From Phocaeicola plebeius DSM 17135 (GTDB lineage: Bacteria > Bacteroidota > Bacteroidia > Bacteroidales > Bacteroidaceae), in assembly GCF_000187895.1 (NCBI RefSeq), contig NZ_DS990133.1, positions 62,001 through 126,000 of the forward strand: a stretch of DNA of 64,000 nt. Direction: 5' to 3'. Shown here one piece after another: positions 35,698 to 44,702 of the stretch (the first letter of the stretch is position 1; every line of letters begins with the position of its first letter). A program made the position numbers and the translations under genes. A model generated the notes under the pieces. That model was not told the origin of the DNA. It saw only the letters and a program-made list of their open reading frames with translations, and did no database searches.

Positions 35698-35742
35698 TCA
35701 CCCCCTAGGGGTCATCCCTGTGGTAGATGTAATGAAAGGCAT
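35698..35742 (-). CDS. Possible threonine leader peptide
   Basis: A 14-codon frame on the minus strand, MPFITSTTGMTPRG, with four Thr codons and one Ile codon; it recalls the Thr/Ile-rich thrL peptide of enterobacteria. It lies between the thr promoter (35812-35841) and a terminator-like hairpin (35649-35664), all in front of thrA. The Thr codons are not contiguous and the antiterminator is not clear, so the call is tentative. Confidence 0.55.
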   Translation of the reverse strand: MPFITSTTGMTPRG

Positions 35743-35811
35743 ATACCCATGCCCGTTCAACAAGATGATATGAAGACAGTGTACAGTCATAGATTATTGT
35801 TTTTCCGTTGG

Positions 35812-35841
35812 CAAATATAGCAACATTTTTCTACAAACAAA
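35812..35841 (-). promoter_or_regulatory. Promoter of the thr operon
   Basis: Minus strand: -33 TTTG at 35838-35841, spacer 18 nt, -7 TATATTTG at 35812-35819. The predicted 5' leader to thrA is about 280 nt. Confidence 0.65.
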
Positions 35842-35891
35842 TAAATAAATGATATTTTTTTGCCAGTATAGAGAATAAGCATAAGATTTCG

Positions 35892-35899
35892 TACCTTTG
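35892..35899 (+). promoter_or_regulatory. -7 box TACCTTTG for radA
   Basis: TAnnTTTG on the plus strand, 22 nt before the radA start at 35921; no well-spaced -33 box. Confidence 0.45.
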
Positions 35900-35920
35900 T
35901 AAAGAATTAGTGTAACAAAT

Positions 35921-37294
35921 ATGGCAAAAGAAAAAACGGTCTATGTCTGCACAAACTGCGGACAAGAATCTCCTAAATGGGCTGGGAAATGCCCCTCCTG
36001 CGGACAATGGAATACATTTGTGGAAGAAGTGGTACGCAAGGAAGCTCCTGTAGCCAAGCACGTGGCTCACGGCATCGAGTCCGTGCGGTCCAAACCTCAA
36101 CGTCTGACCGAAATAGAATCGAATGAAGAGCAACGCATAGACATGCTCGACGAAGAGCTGAACCGTGTATTGGGAGGGGGACTGGTGCAAGGTTCACTCA
36201 CCCTGATTGGAGGAGAACCGGGCATCGGAAAATCGACTCTGATACTCCAGACGGTGTTGCGGCTTACCCACAAAAGAATTCTCTACGTATCCGGTGAAGA
36301 AAGTGCCCGCCAGCTCAAACTTCGGGCCGTCCGCATTCCGCACCCGGAAAATGACAATCTGCTGATAGCCTGTGAGACTTCGTTGGAACAGATTTTTACC
36401 CATATAAAGAATGCAGCTCCCGATTTGGTCATTATAGACTCCATTCAGACGATTTCTACCGAAAATATTGATTCTTCTCCCGGCAGCATCGTGCAGGTAA
36501 GAGAATGTACTGCTTCCCTTTTAAAGTTTGCCAAAGAAACCGGCACACCGGTTATCCTCATCGGACATATCAACAAGGAAGGAAGCATCGCCGGACCGAA
36601 GGTATTGGAACACATCGTCGATACCGTATTGCAATTCGAAGGAGACCAGCACTACATGTACCGCATCTTGCGCAGCATCAAGAATCGATTCGGCAGTACG
36701 GCAGAACTGGGAATCTACGAAATGAGACAAGACGGACTACGGCAGGTGAGCAACCCTTCCGAACTGTTGCTTACCCAAGACCACGAAGGCATGAGCGGTG
36801 TCGCCATCGCCGGTGCCGTGGAAGGTGTACGCCCCTTCCTGATAGAAGTACAGGCATTGGTCAGCACAGCTGCTTACGGGATGCCACAGCGTTCCGCCAC
36901 CGGATTCGACCTGCGCCGTATGAACATGCTGCTGGCTGTACTTGAAAAACGTGTCGGATTCAAGCTGGCTCAAAAAGACGTGTTCCTGAACATTGCCGGA
37001 GGGTTGAAAGTCAACGACCCCGCCATAGATTTGGCAGTTATCAGTGCCATTCTTTCCAGCAACATGGATGCAGAAATTGAAGCAGGCGTATGTATGGCAG
37101 GAGAAGTAGGCCTGAGCGGAGAAATTCGTCCGGTCAACCGTATCGAACAACGTATCAGTGAGGCCGAAAAGCTCGGATTCCAACGAATGCTGATTCCCAA
37201 GCACAACCTGTCTGGCATTGACCGAAAGAAAATAAAAATCGAGCTCATCCCTGTAAGAAAAGTAGAAGAAGCCTTCCGGGAATTATTTGGATAA
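35921..37294 (+). CDS. radA: DNA repair protein RadA
   Basis: 457 residues. The N-terminal zinc finger has CTNCGQ and CPSCGQW; the RecA-like core has Walker A GGEPGIGKSTLIL near residue 92, the RadA-specific KNRFG motif (SIKNRFGSTAELG) and Walker B DLVIIDSIQT; the C-terminal Lon-protease-like domain (about 285-457) has GGLKVNDPAIDLAV but lacks the protease catalytic pair. RadA promotes branch migration during recombination and transformation. Monocistronic, with a strong terminator. Confidence 0.95.
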   Translation: MAKEKTVYVCTNCGQESPKWAGKCPSCGQWNTFVEEVVRKEAPVAKHVAHGIESVRSKPQRLTEIESNEEQRIDMLDEELNRVLGGGLVQGSLTLIGGEPGIGKSTLILQTVLRLTHKRILYVSGEESARQLKLRAVRIPHPENDNLLIACETSLEQIFTHIKNAAPDLVIIDSIQTISTENIDSSPGSIVQVRECTASLLKFAKETGTPVILIGHINKEGSIAGPKVLEHIVDTVLQFEGDQHYMYRILRSIKNRFGSTAELGIYEMRQDGLRQVSNPSELLLTQDHEGMSGVAIAGAVEGVRPFLIEVQALVSTAAYGMPQRSATGFDLRRMNMLLAVLEKRVGFKLAQKDVFLNIAGGLKVNDPAIDLAVISAILSSNMDAEIEAGVCMAGEVGLSGEIRPVNRIEQRISEAEKLGFQRMLIPKHNLSGIDRKKIKIELIPVRKVEEAFRELFG

Positions 37295-37312
37295 CCCTCT
37301 TCACACCATAAA

Positions 37313-37355
37313 AACGCCTGTGCGCTTTGAAGTATTCTCCATGCGCACAGGCGTT
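37313..37355. terminator. Bidirectional terminator after radA
   Basis: 13-bp perfect stem, AACGCCTGTGCGC (37313-37325) with GCGCACAGGCGTT (37343-37355), A-run before and T-run after. It also ends the minus-strand operon finishing at 37386. Confidence 0.9.
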
Positions 37356-37385
37356 ATTTTATTCAGTATCCTATCTCAATACTCG

Positions 37386-38852
37386 TTATTTCTGAACGGC
37401 ATTTTCATAAGGAACCATTTTTTCCAAGTTTGCATTTGCCTTTTCAGGTTCTACGCTTGCAGCTTTCTGGAACCATTCTTTAGCTGCTTCCGTATTTCCA
37501 GACAACCAAGCCAATACACCCAAGTTATTGAAAGCACGCGAATCATCTTTCACCTTATCCATATAAGAAGCTGCCTTCTTAAAGTCACCACTAATAATGT
37601 TGGCTGAAGCTGCATTCACATTAGCCGTTACATCTTCCGGATAGGTGTTAGCCGCAATTTCATACACTTCTTTATATTCCTTTGTTCCAGGCTGATACAT
37701 AGCTGCCACACGATACATTTCCTGCAAACTCAACAATTTCGGATTGGTATAAATCAGGCGGGCTGCTTCAGAGTTCAAAACCTCTCTCACTTCGTAATCT
37801 ACCGACACGCTCAAACGACGCAGACGAGGATAATACTGGTTCATCATCGTACGATAAGTAGTCATCCCCAGTGTAGATTTCAGTCTAGCTTCACGTACAT
37901 CCAGATTTTCATACTTCTGGATTACAGCCAAAGCCTTTTCCGCATAAGCAGGTTTATCTTCTTCCAGCATTTTCACCAAAGTCTCCCAATCTTCCCCTGC
38001 AGAAGTCACATGCAGCACTTCCTGCGGGAAATTATATCCACCTTTCAGGTTCAGCGCAAACGATTCCGCACGTTGCTTAGCTACACGGTCATTGGTACGA
38101 ACCGAGCCATCCGGCGAAGAGTATCCACATACATTGATCGACTTAAATGTAACCAAGTCTCCATCTTCCAACGGATCCAGAATCTCTTTCAGTTTCTGCA
38201 ATTCACTACGGTTATTCTTGTAATCCGCATCAAAAACCGTCTTGCCTACCGGAAACTCAATAAACAGAGTACTTTGCTCTGAACGTACTTTCAGCGGTTC
38301 TTCTTTCGGTGTCAGGAAAGAAACCATTTCTTTACATGGATCACACACCTCAAACTCGGTGGGCAATGCCGGAGTTTCTACTGCTACATCCGGCTCAATC
38401 ACCGTAATATCCAGCAAATCGACCTCACAACATTCTTTTCCTTCTTGCAACAGAATCATGGAAGCATGATCCATCCATGCCTGATAAGGAATAGAAGCCT
38501 GATAACGTACTACGTCTTCCCGGTTTTCCTGACGTCCGTGAATCACTGTATAAGGATTGTCAAACCCGAAACGACGAGCCACCTTACGCTCTTGACGGCG
38601 CATCTTGTAATCACCATTCTTTCCAGTTACCACTACCGGAGGCATGGCATAATAGTTTTTACCTTCACGCAATACAGGAGTAAAGGCATATGTCTGCTCA
38701 CTATTTACACGTACTTCTTCCACACTCATGGAAAATTCAACGGTCAACGTATCATTTTTCAACGTTAATACAGGACGTGTATACTTTATATCACCCGCCA
38801 TGGCAGCCAGCGGCAACATGACAAACGACAATATATATGCTAATTTTCTCAT
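37386..38852 (-). CDS. DUF3868-like protein with OmpA-like and TPR regions
   Basis: 488 residues, signal peptide MRKLAYILSFVMLPLAAMAG. Residues about 20-150 resemble DUF3868, found in Bacteroidetes fimbria-associated and OmpA-like proteins; about 205-340 read like an OmpA/peptidoglycan-associated domain (FPVGKTVFDADYKNN, VCGYSSPDGSVRTNDRVAKQRAE pieces); the end (about 390-488) has two TPR-like repeats. Probably periplasmic and wall-anchored. It is third in an operon with the lipoprotein (40428-42170) and the frameshifted DUF5723-like gene. Confidence 0.7.
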   Translation of the reverse strand: MRKLAYILSFVMLPLAAMAGDIKYTRPVLTLKNDTLTVEFSMSVEEVRVNSEQTYAFTPVLREGKNYYAMPPVVVTGKNGDYKMRRQERKVARRFGFDNPYTVIHGRQENREDVVRYQASIPYQAWMDHASMILLQEGKECCEVDLLDITVIEPDVAVETPALPTEFEVCDPCKEMVSFLTPKEEPLKVRSEQSTLFIEFPVGKTVFDADYKNNRSELQKLKEILDPLEDGDLVTFKSINVCGYSSPDGSVRTNDRVAKQRAESFALNLKGGYNFPQEVLHVTSAGEDWETLVKMLEEDKPAYAEKALAVIQKYENLDVREARLKSTLGMTTYRTMMNQYYPRLRRLSVSVDYEVREVLNSEAARLIYTNPKLLSLQEMYRVAAMYQPGTKEYKEVYEIAANTYPEDVTANVNAASANIISGDFKKAASYMDKVKDDSRAFNNLGVLAWLSGNTEAAKEWFQKAASVEPEKANANLEKMVPYENAVQK

Positions 38853-38870
38853 ATCTATTCTTTATTTAAA

Positions 38871-40411
38871 TTACAATGACTGAACTTCTACGCAACGGTG
38901 TTTTGTCTTATACTTCGGACCGAAAGTAAAATTGATTCCCAAATTAATGTTGGCAGAGAATCGGTTAAGTGGTGCATAATATTTTGGAGTGTATTTACAC
39001 AATGGCACATCAGCAGCCACAAAGAAGTTGAAACCTCTTGGGTGAAAATTCAACATCAAACCTCCTGTAGAACCAAAGTTAGAAAGAGCATAGTTCACTG
39101 AAGCTTCGAACCAAGTTAAAGGAGATACATTCGCTGAAACACGTGCTTCTGTCCAGGAATGACGTCCCTGGAAACGAGAAGAAGACAAGAAACCAAACTT
39201 CAAGCGGTCATAAGCAGGCAATGTATATTCCGCACCAAGATTCAAGGTAGCCGCCAAAGCTGTAGTACGCTTCAGTCCCTCTCCATCCTTTGTAAATTTA
39301 GCCATCTGTTCCAAATCATCCACAATACGGTCTGCCTGATTATCTATTGAATTCGGATCGTTATCTCCCAAATCTGATTTTATGGGAATTTCATTAAAAC
39401 CATTAAATTCAAAACTATTATTCATAGAAGCTTTCACTGTATTCTTCCAGCAGATAAATCCTAAATCAAGCACAGCAGCAGAGAATGTCCACTCATCGTT
39501 CAGGCGATAAGTTGCACCAAAATCAAATGCCATACCAAATCCTGTGGGACCGATATTCTTGTCATCAAAATCCACGTCATCATACGAAATCAACTGTTCA
39601 GACCCAGGTTTCAGTTTATCAGTACGGTTACCATTGGCATCCAGTTCATAATCACTATCATCGTAATTACCAGTTTCTCCACGAGTAGGAACAATCAACC
39701 CTTTACCTGAAAGAAAGCCTGTGCACCCGACGGAGTAATTTTCCAAGCATCCGGCGTAGCCTCAATGTCCAGTCGGTCAATCTTCACGGTAGCCTTGGCA
39801 AGACCTACCAAAAATTTCATTTTTGCACCAACCGTCCACTGGTCGTTTATCTGACGAGCATGCCCCAATGCCAATTCAGCATAATTAGTAGAAAGGATGC
39901 TCAAATCGTTTACTGTGTAACGAGTTCCCTCCGGAGCATCGACCCCGTTTTTCATAAACTTAAACAGCTGGTCGGGAGCCGACAAGTTTGTATTGCTTTT
40001 AATAGAAAGTCCTATCGTATTAAAACCTCCCCAAGCATAAAACCCGGTAGACAGGATATTTTCATTCACATTAAATCCCATTTTCAGTCGGTTAGGCAAA
40101 CCATTTAAGAAGTCTTTTCTGCTCACTTCCTCGTGCATGAAAGTCATTAAATCGCCATTAGACTTCACAAACAAGAAATCACCTACACCTGCAGTTCCTT
40201 GAGCTCCTACCGACAAGTTTCCTAGTCCGGGCATACTAACATATCCTCTTTCTCCCATAAATGCAGGGTTCAATTCATGACGATAAGTAGCACCTCCCAA
40301 AAAATAAGCAGAACGATTAATCTGAGGTTGCGCTACAGCTTCACCCACAAACCCCAAAACAGCCAATCCGGACAGTACCGTACACAATATATTTTTCTTC
40401 ATTTGTTTCAT
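38871..40411 (-). pseudogene. DUF5723-like outer-membrane protein, frameshifted
   Basis: Two overlapping frames of the same gene. The first (40411-39695) starts with a signal peptide and ends ITPSGAQAFFQVKG; the second (to 38871) continues GKGLIVPTRGETG and gives a barrel ending KTKHRCVEV. Restoring one G in a CAGGT stretch near 39707 joins FFQ to GKGL and yields a protein of about 510 residues with the DUF5723-type layout. The stretch after the shift is fully preserved over 270 codons, so the mutation is recent or is a read error. It lies between two intact genes of one operon. Confidence 0.8.
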
Positions 40412-40427
40412 TTTTTCTCGTTCATTA

Positions 40428-42170
40428 TTAATTCAAATCCACATTCACTCCACCTGGCACAGACAGTTTGACACTTGTCACCTTCAGCCATTGCGTATCC
40501 TTCAAAGGCACACCAGTAGCACTTCCCGGTACAGCTGTTATTTTAAAACAAATCCGATCTATTTTCGACAAGAATGCAGTATCATCCGAAGTCAGGCTTA
40601 AAACCAGTTCACTTGTTGCAGGTTTTTCTCCATCTGTACTTTCTGTCACATATTGCTTATCTTCTTCCATTGTCTTCTTCACAGCTGTCAGTTCATTGCC
40701 ATACACATCCTTAATCTGCACATTTTCAGCTTTCAGTTGCAATTTCAAAGGAATGGCATTGTCTACCGACAACATAATCTTGGCATTTTTCAGACTTACT
40801 TTATCCAAATCGTTCAAGTCTTTGTTCAAATCTTGTACAGAATCATTGTATACGATATTCAAACCTTGTTCGAAACTTAACGGTACATCTACCTCATAAC
40901 TTGCCGGCAAATCATACTCTTTTCCTAATTCCGCATTATAATAATTTTCATTTCGAACAATCGGCTGCAGATTCACATCAATATCATCAGGAATAGTTTC
41001 AAGCAAATTATTTATATCTTCCACTTTTATATTCTCTGTAACTCCTTCAATAGAACACTCTCCTGTACGAGAAAGAGCAATGATATTTGTACCTGGTATC
41101 AATGCTACCTTATTCTGACCATATCCAGTTCCTATTTTTACTTCATGCCCTTCAATATTGACATTATTCTTCTTCGGAGTAAGTACAGCATCGATTTCCA
41201 CATCCGTCTCCAAAGGATTATCAGCTTTCAGTAAGATTACCGGATTAGTAATATCCAAACGAGTATCCTCGTCTTTCAAGAAATCGGGAAGGTCGTTCAA
41301 TTCTATTTTTGTTGTTTCCGCTTCAATATTTGGCTGAATAACACCAGTTACAGAATTTACAGTCATTTCATCCAAAGTCACATACATAGTCATCTTTAAT
41401 TCACCAGAACCACTTGCATTCACAACCTGAACCACCCCTTGCATGAAAACCTCCTTTTTAATAGATATATTTCCATCTACAACAGGTATTCCCTCGCCTG
41501 GCTTATCTCCAAATCTATAACCAATTACGTTGAGTTTTCGAGGTGTTGTTGATAATGTTTCATTCAAAGTCAAAGTATTACCTTCTTCAACTTCTCCCTT
41601 CTCAAACACAAGGAAATCCGGGAACTTAACCTTCAAGTTTTTTGCCTTCACTTCATCAAATTTCAAACCTCCATCAAACTCAAAGGTTACAGTCATAGTG
41701 GCTGGAGTCTGTGCCTCAAGAGCTCCTAATTCTTTTAAAGCCTCATCTATGTCATCAGCAACAGCTTCCAAGCTATTGGATTCATCCAACTCAACATCTA
41801 CAGTTGCTTCAACTTCATCCCCAATAGAAAATTCAGCAAGACCTTTTTCTAAACTTGTTTCAGCACCATTAATCGTTACTTGTGCTACTACGGTTGGTTC
41901 CACACTAATATCATCTTTTTTCGTCAGATGATACACATGAGTAGTTACATCCGGCTGAAGCATATCCCCTTCTTCTACTTCAATAATCTTGCTCAAGAAA
42001 GTCGTATCTGTACTACCGGCAGGAATTGTGAGATATTCCCCTCCTACATTTATTGTCATGTCTATGTCTTTGTCAAGATCATACTTGTTATCCACACATG
42101 ACACCGTCCACAATGGGAACGACAACAAAAATCCCCATAATGGAGACACTTTTTTTACCTTACACATCAT
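40428..42170 (-). CDS. Secreted protein, probable lipoprotein, family not recognised
   Basis: 580 residues. The N-terminus (PLWGFLLSFPLWTVSC) looks like a lipoprotein signal with cysteine near residue 25. The mature part is acidic, long and repetitive in beta-strand character, with several immunoglobulin-like stretches (PATMTVTFEFDGGLKFDEVK, LDITNPVILLKADNPLETDV). No enzyme motif is visible. It is first in an operon with the DUF5723-like and DUF3868-like genes; an outer-membrane or surface complex is plausible but only inferred from context. Confidence 0.68.
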   Translation of the reverse strand: MMCKVKKVSPLWGFLLSFPLWTVSCVDNKYDLDKDIDMTINVGGEYLTIPAGSTDTTFLSKIIEVEEGDMLQPDVTTHVYHLTKKDDISVEPTVVAQVTINGAETSLEKGLAEFSIGDEVEATVDVELDESNSLEAVADDIDEALKELGALEAQTPATMTVTFEFDGGLKFDEVKAKNLKVKFPDFLVFEKGEVEEGNTLTLNETLSTTPRKLNVIGYRFGDKPGEGIPVVDGNISIKKEVFMQGVVQVVNASGSGELKMTMYVTLDEMTVNSVTGVIQPNIEAETTKIELNDLPDFLKDEDTRLDITNPVILLKADNPLETDVEIDAVLTPKKNNVNIEGHEVKIGTGYGQNKVALIPGTNIIALSRTGECSIEGVTENIKVEDINNLLETIPDDIDVNLQPIVRNENYYNAELGKEYDLPASYEVDVPLSFEQGLNIVYNDSVQDLNKDLNDLDKVSLKNAKIMLSVDNAIPLKLQLKAENVQIKDVYGNELTAVKKTMEEDKQYVTESTDGEKPATSELVLSLTSDDTAFLSKIDRICFKITAVPGSATGVPLKDTQWLKVTSVKLSVPGGVNVDLN

Positions 42171-42247
42171 AATTTTATTTTAACTAATATTCAACTATCA
42201 CTATCAATAACGCTTTTTTACTTACAAATGTTGAGAAAAATCGGCCA

Positions 42248-42278
42248 CAAATATAGAAAATTTTACTATTGCTTCAAA
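42248..42278 (-). promoter_or_regulatory. Promoter of the envelope operon
   Basis: Minus strand: -33 TTTG at 42275-42278, 19-nt spacer, -7 TATATTTG at 42248-42255. It serves the 42170-37386 operon. Confidence 0.7.
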
Positions 42279-42343
42279 GAAAAGTCTTAAATCAGTATAA
42301 AAAGTCCTATCTAATCCCCATTGCAAGAACAAAACAGAAACCC

Positions 42344-42351
42344 TATCTTTG
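42344..42351 (+). promoter_or_regulatory. -7 box TATCTTTG for the FAD oxidoreductase
   Basis: TAnnTTTG on the plus strand, 20 nt before the start at 42371. Confidence 0.5.
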
Positions 42352-42370
42352 CAAAAAAGTTACAAATAAT

Positions 42371-44017
42371 ATGATTCACGAATACCAACTCCGAATTCTG
42401 CCCGAACAGGCAGCCAGCGAACAATCACTCAAGCAATACATTGGTCGAGAAAAAGGTTTAGACGTACGTACCATCAATGCCATACGTATCTTAAAACGAA
42501 GCATTGATGCCCGGCAACGTACCATTTATGTTAACCTGACTATTCGTGTATTTGTCAACGAAACACCCTCTGAGGAAGAATTTGAACGTACAAATTATCC
42601 TAACGTAGAAGGTCGTCCTGCAGTCATTGTGGTGGGTGCCGGCCCCGGAGGATTGTTTGCAGCCCTTAAACTCATTGAATTAGGACTACGCCCCATTGTA
42701 GTGGAACGAGGAAAGAATGTACGTGAGCGAAAAGAAGACCTGGCCCGTATCAGCCGGGAGCACAAGGTAGACGCTGAATCAAACTACAGCTTTGGGGAAG
42801 GTGGAGCCGGGGCTTACTCCGACGGAAAGCTCTACACCCGCAGCAAAAAGCGGGGCAGCGTAGAAAAAATATTAAATGTATTCTGCCAGCACGGAGCCAG
42901 TCCTACCATTTTGTCGGACGCTCATCCGCACATCGGGACGGACAAGCTTCCCAGAGTCATCGAAAACATGCGCAACACCATTCTGGCCTGTGGAGGAGAA
43001 GTACACTTCCAGACTCGAATGGAATCCATACTTATAGAAGGTCAAAAGGTAAAGGGTATTGAAACGAATACCGGAAAGACCTTTTTAGGCCCCGTCATTC
43101 TAGCAACCGGACATTCTGCCCGAGATGTATATCGCTGGTTGTATGCCCATGGGGTGCAACTGGAGACCAAAGGAATTGCTATCGGTGTGCGACTGGAACA
43201 TCCTTCCATGCTGATTGACCAGATACAATATCACAATAAAAACGGACGAGGGAAATACCTTCCTGCTGCCGAATACAGTTTCGTACAGCAAGTAGACGGA
43301 CGAGGAGTGTACAGCTTCTGCATGTGTCCCGGTGGATTTGTGGTACCGGCAGCCAGCGGTCCTCATCAACTGGTAGTCAACGGTATGAGTCCGAGCAACC
43401 GTGGCACCAAATGGAGCAACTCGGGTATGGTGGTAGAAACACGCCCAGAAGACCTTCTGCTCCCAGAAATACAACTCCAGGCGGAACCTTTCCCCGGGTC
43501 CAATGAAAGCCTGACGGAAGAACTGATTCTGCGCGACGGAAAGCAGCCTGAAGGAACTGTCCACACATTAGCCATGATGCGTTTCCAGGAAAAGCTGGAA
43601 CAAATCTGCTGGCAGCAGGGAAATATGCGACAGACTGCCCCCTCGCAACGTATGGTCGATTTCACACGAAAGAAACTCAGCTATGACCTTCCGGCTACCT
43701 CTTATAGCCCGGGATTAGTATCTTCTCCCCTTCATTTCTGGATGCCCTCTTTCCTGAGCGAACGCCTGAGCAAAGGTTTCCAGCTTTTCGGAAAGAGTTC
43801 ACGTGGCTTTCTCACTAACGAAGCAGTCATGATTGCCGTAGAAACACGTACTTCCTCTCCCGTACGCATCGTACGTGATAAAGATACCCTACAACATCTT
43901 ACCGTAGAGGGTCTCTTCCCTTGTGGAGAAGGTGCCGGATATGCCGGAGGTATTGTCTCAGCAGGAATTGACGGAGAGCGATGTGCTGAAGCCGTAGCCC
44001 ATTATTTAAACCACTAA
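42371..44017 (+). CDS. FAD-dependent oxidoreductase
   Basis: 548 residues from MIHEYQLRILPEQAAS; the longer frame runs through the promoter. An N-terminal domain of about 85 residues precedes the FAD Rossmann motif VIVVGAGPGGLFAALKLIE. GEGGAGAYSDGKLYTR near residue 140 and the C-terminal PCGEGAGYAGGIVSAGIDG support the FAD-binding HI0933/uncharacterised dehydrogenase type. Substrate unknown. The LuxR-type gene begins 11 nt downstream, so the two may be co-transcribed. Confidence 0.85.
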   Translation: MIHEYQLRILPEQAASEQSLKQYIGREKGLDVRTINAIRILKRSIDARQRTIYVNLTIRVFVNETPSEEEFERTNYPNVEGRPAVIVVGAGPGGLFAALKLIELGLRPIVVERGKNVRERKEDLARISREHKVDAESNYSFGEGGAGAYSDGKLYTRSKKRGSVEKILNVFCQHGASPTILSDAHPHIGTDKLPRVIENMRNTILACGGEVHFQTRMESILIEGQKVKGIETNTGKTFLGPVILATGHSARDVYRWLYAHGVQLETKGIAIGVRLEHPSMLIDQIQYHNKNGRGKYLPAAEYSFVQQVDGRGVYSFCMCPGGFVVPAASGPHQLVVNGMSPSNRGTKWSNSGMVVETRPEDLLLPEIQLQAEPFPGSNESLTEELILRDGKQPEGTVHTLAMMRFQEKLEQICWQQGNMRQTAPSQRMVDFTRKKLSYDLPATSYSPGLVSSPLHFWMPSFLSERLSKGFQLFGKSSRGFLTNEAVMIAVETRTSSPVRIVRDKDTLQHLTVEGLFPCGEGAGYAGGIVSAGIDGERCAEAVAHYLNH

Positions 44018-44028
44018 TTACCTACTAT

Positions 44029-44616
44029 ATGCACCACCTGCCGGAAATTGCCATCATTGAGCCCAACACGCTGACGGCCCTCGGACTACGCACGATTCTG
44101 GAAGAACTTATTCCCGAGGCAGTCATACGTACGTTTTCTTCTTTTGAAAAACTGATAGACGACACGCCCGACATGTATGCACATTACTTTGTGTCGGCCA
44201 ACGTGTATTTTGAGCATACATCCTTTTTTCTGGAAAGAAAACCCAAGTGCATTGTGCTCTCCGCAGGAGAACCTCCCTTGCTGACAGGAATCCCAAGCCT
44301 GAACATTCTTCTTCCACAGGAGCAACTGGTAAAAACCATCATGCAGACCCGAAAACGAGGACACGAGCTGACGCATCATCCCGTAACACCTCCTGCCACT
44401 GATGCAGAACATGAACTGAGTGCCCGAGAAATTGAGGTACTCAGACTTGTCACCAAGGGATTGATTAACAAAGAAATAGCAGACAAACTTCACATCAGTC
44501 TGACTACGGTTATTTCTCACCGGAAAAACATCACAGAAAAGCTGGGCATTAAATCTGTATCCGGCCTGGCCATCTATGCAGTCATGCACGGATACATTGA
44601 CGCAGACCGTATCTAA
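44029..44616 (+). CDS. LuxR-type regulator with degenerate receiver domain
   Basis: 195 residues. The C-terminal 65 residues form a LuxR/FixJ helix-turn-helix: ELSAREIEVLRLVTKGLINK, EIADKLHISLTTVISHRKNI, TEKLGIKSVSGLAIYAV. The N-terminal part (about 1-115) has receiver-like spacing, but the acidic pair reads IIEPN instead of a DD/ED cluster, and the phospho-acceptor strand reads YFVSANVYF with no Asp. Phosphorylation is therefore unlikely, which places it among atypical response regulators. It precedes the TonB receptor gene at 44703 and may control it. Confidence 0.8.
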   Translation: MHHLPEIAIIEPNTLTALGLRTILEELIPEAVIRTFSSFEKLIDDTPDMYAHYFVSANVYFEHTSFFLERKPKCIVLSAGEPPLLTGIPSLNILLPQEQLVKTIMQTRKRGHELTHHPVTPPATDAEHELSAREIEVLRLVTKGLINKEIADKLHISLTTVISHRKNITEKLGIKSVSGLAIYAVMHGYIDADRI

Positions 44617-44621
44617 TTCAA

Positions 44622-44641
44622 AATCCTCATTTATTAGGATT
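44622..44641. other. Small dyad between the LuxR-type gene and the TonB receptor gene
   Basis: AATCCT and AGGATT, 8-nt spacer, 62 nt before the receptor start. It is either a weak terminator or an operator; a second dyad TGCC/GGCA follows at once. Confidence 0.35.
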
Positions 44642-44702
44642 GCCCATCCAGGCAAATTGGCGTTACTTTGCAGCCGTTAACTAAACTATATCTTTCAACA
44701 GA

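Noticed and set aside
39695..40411. Two separate genes for the DUF5723-like region
   Set aside because: The second frame has no signal peptide or start context, and both halves join into one barrel after a one-base correction.
44617..44702. Cobalamin riboswitch before the TonB receptor
   Set aside because: The 86-nt spacer is too short and holds no B12-box-like sequence; only small dyads are present.
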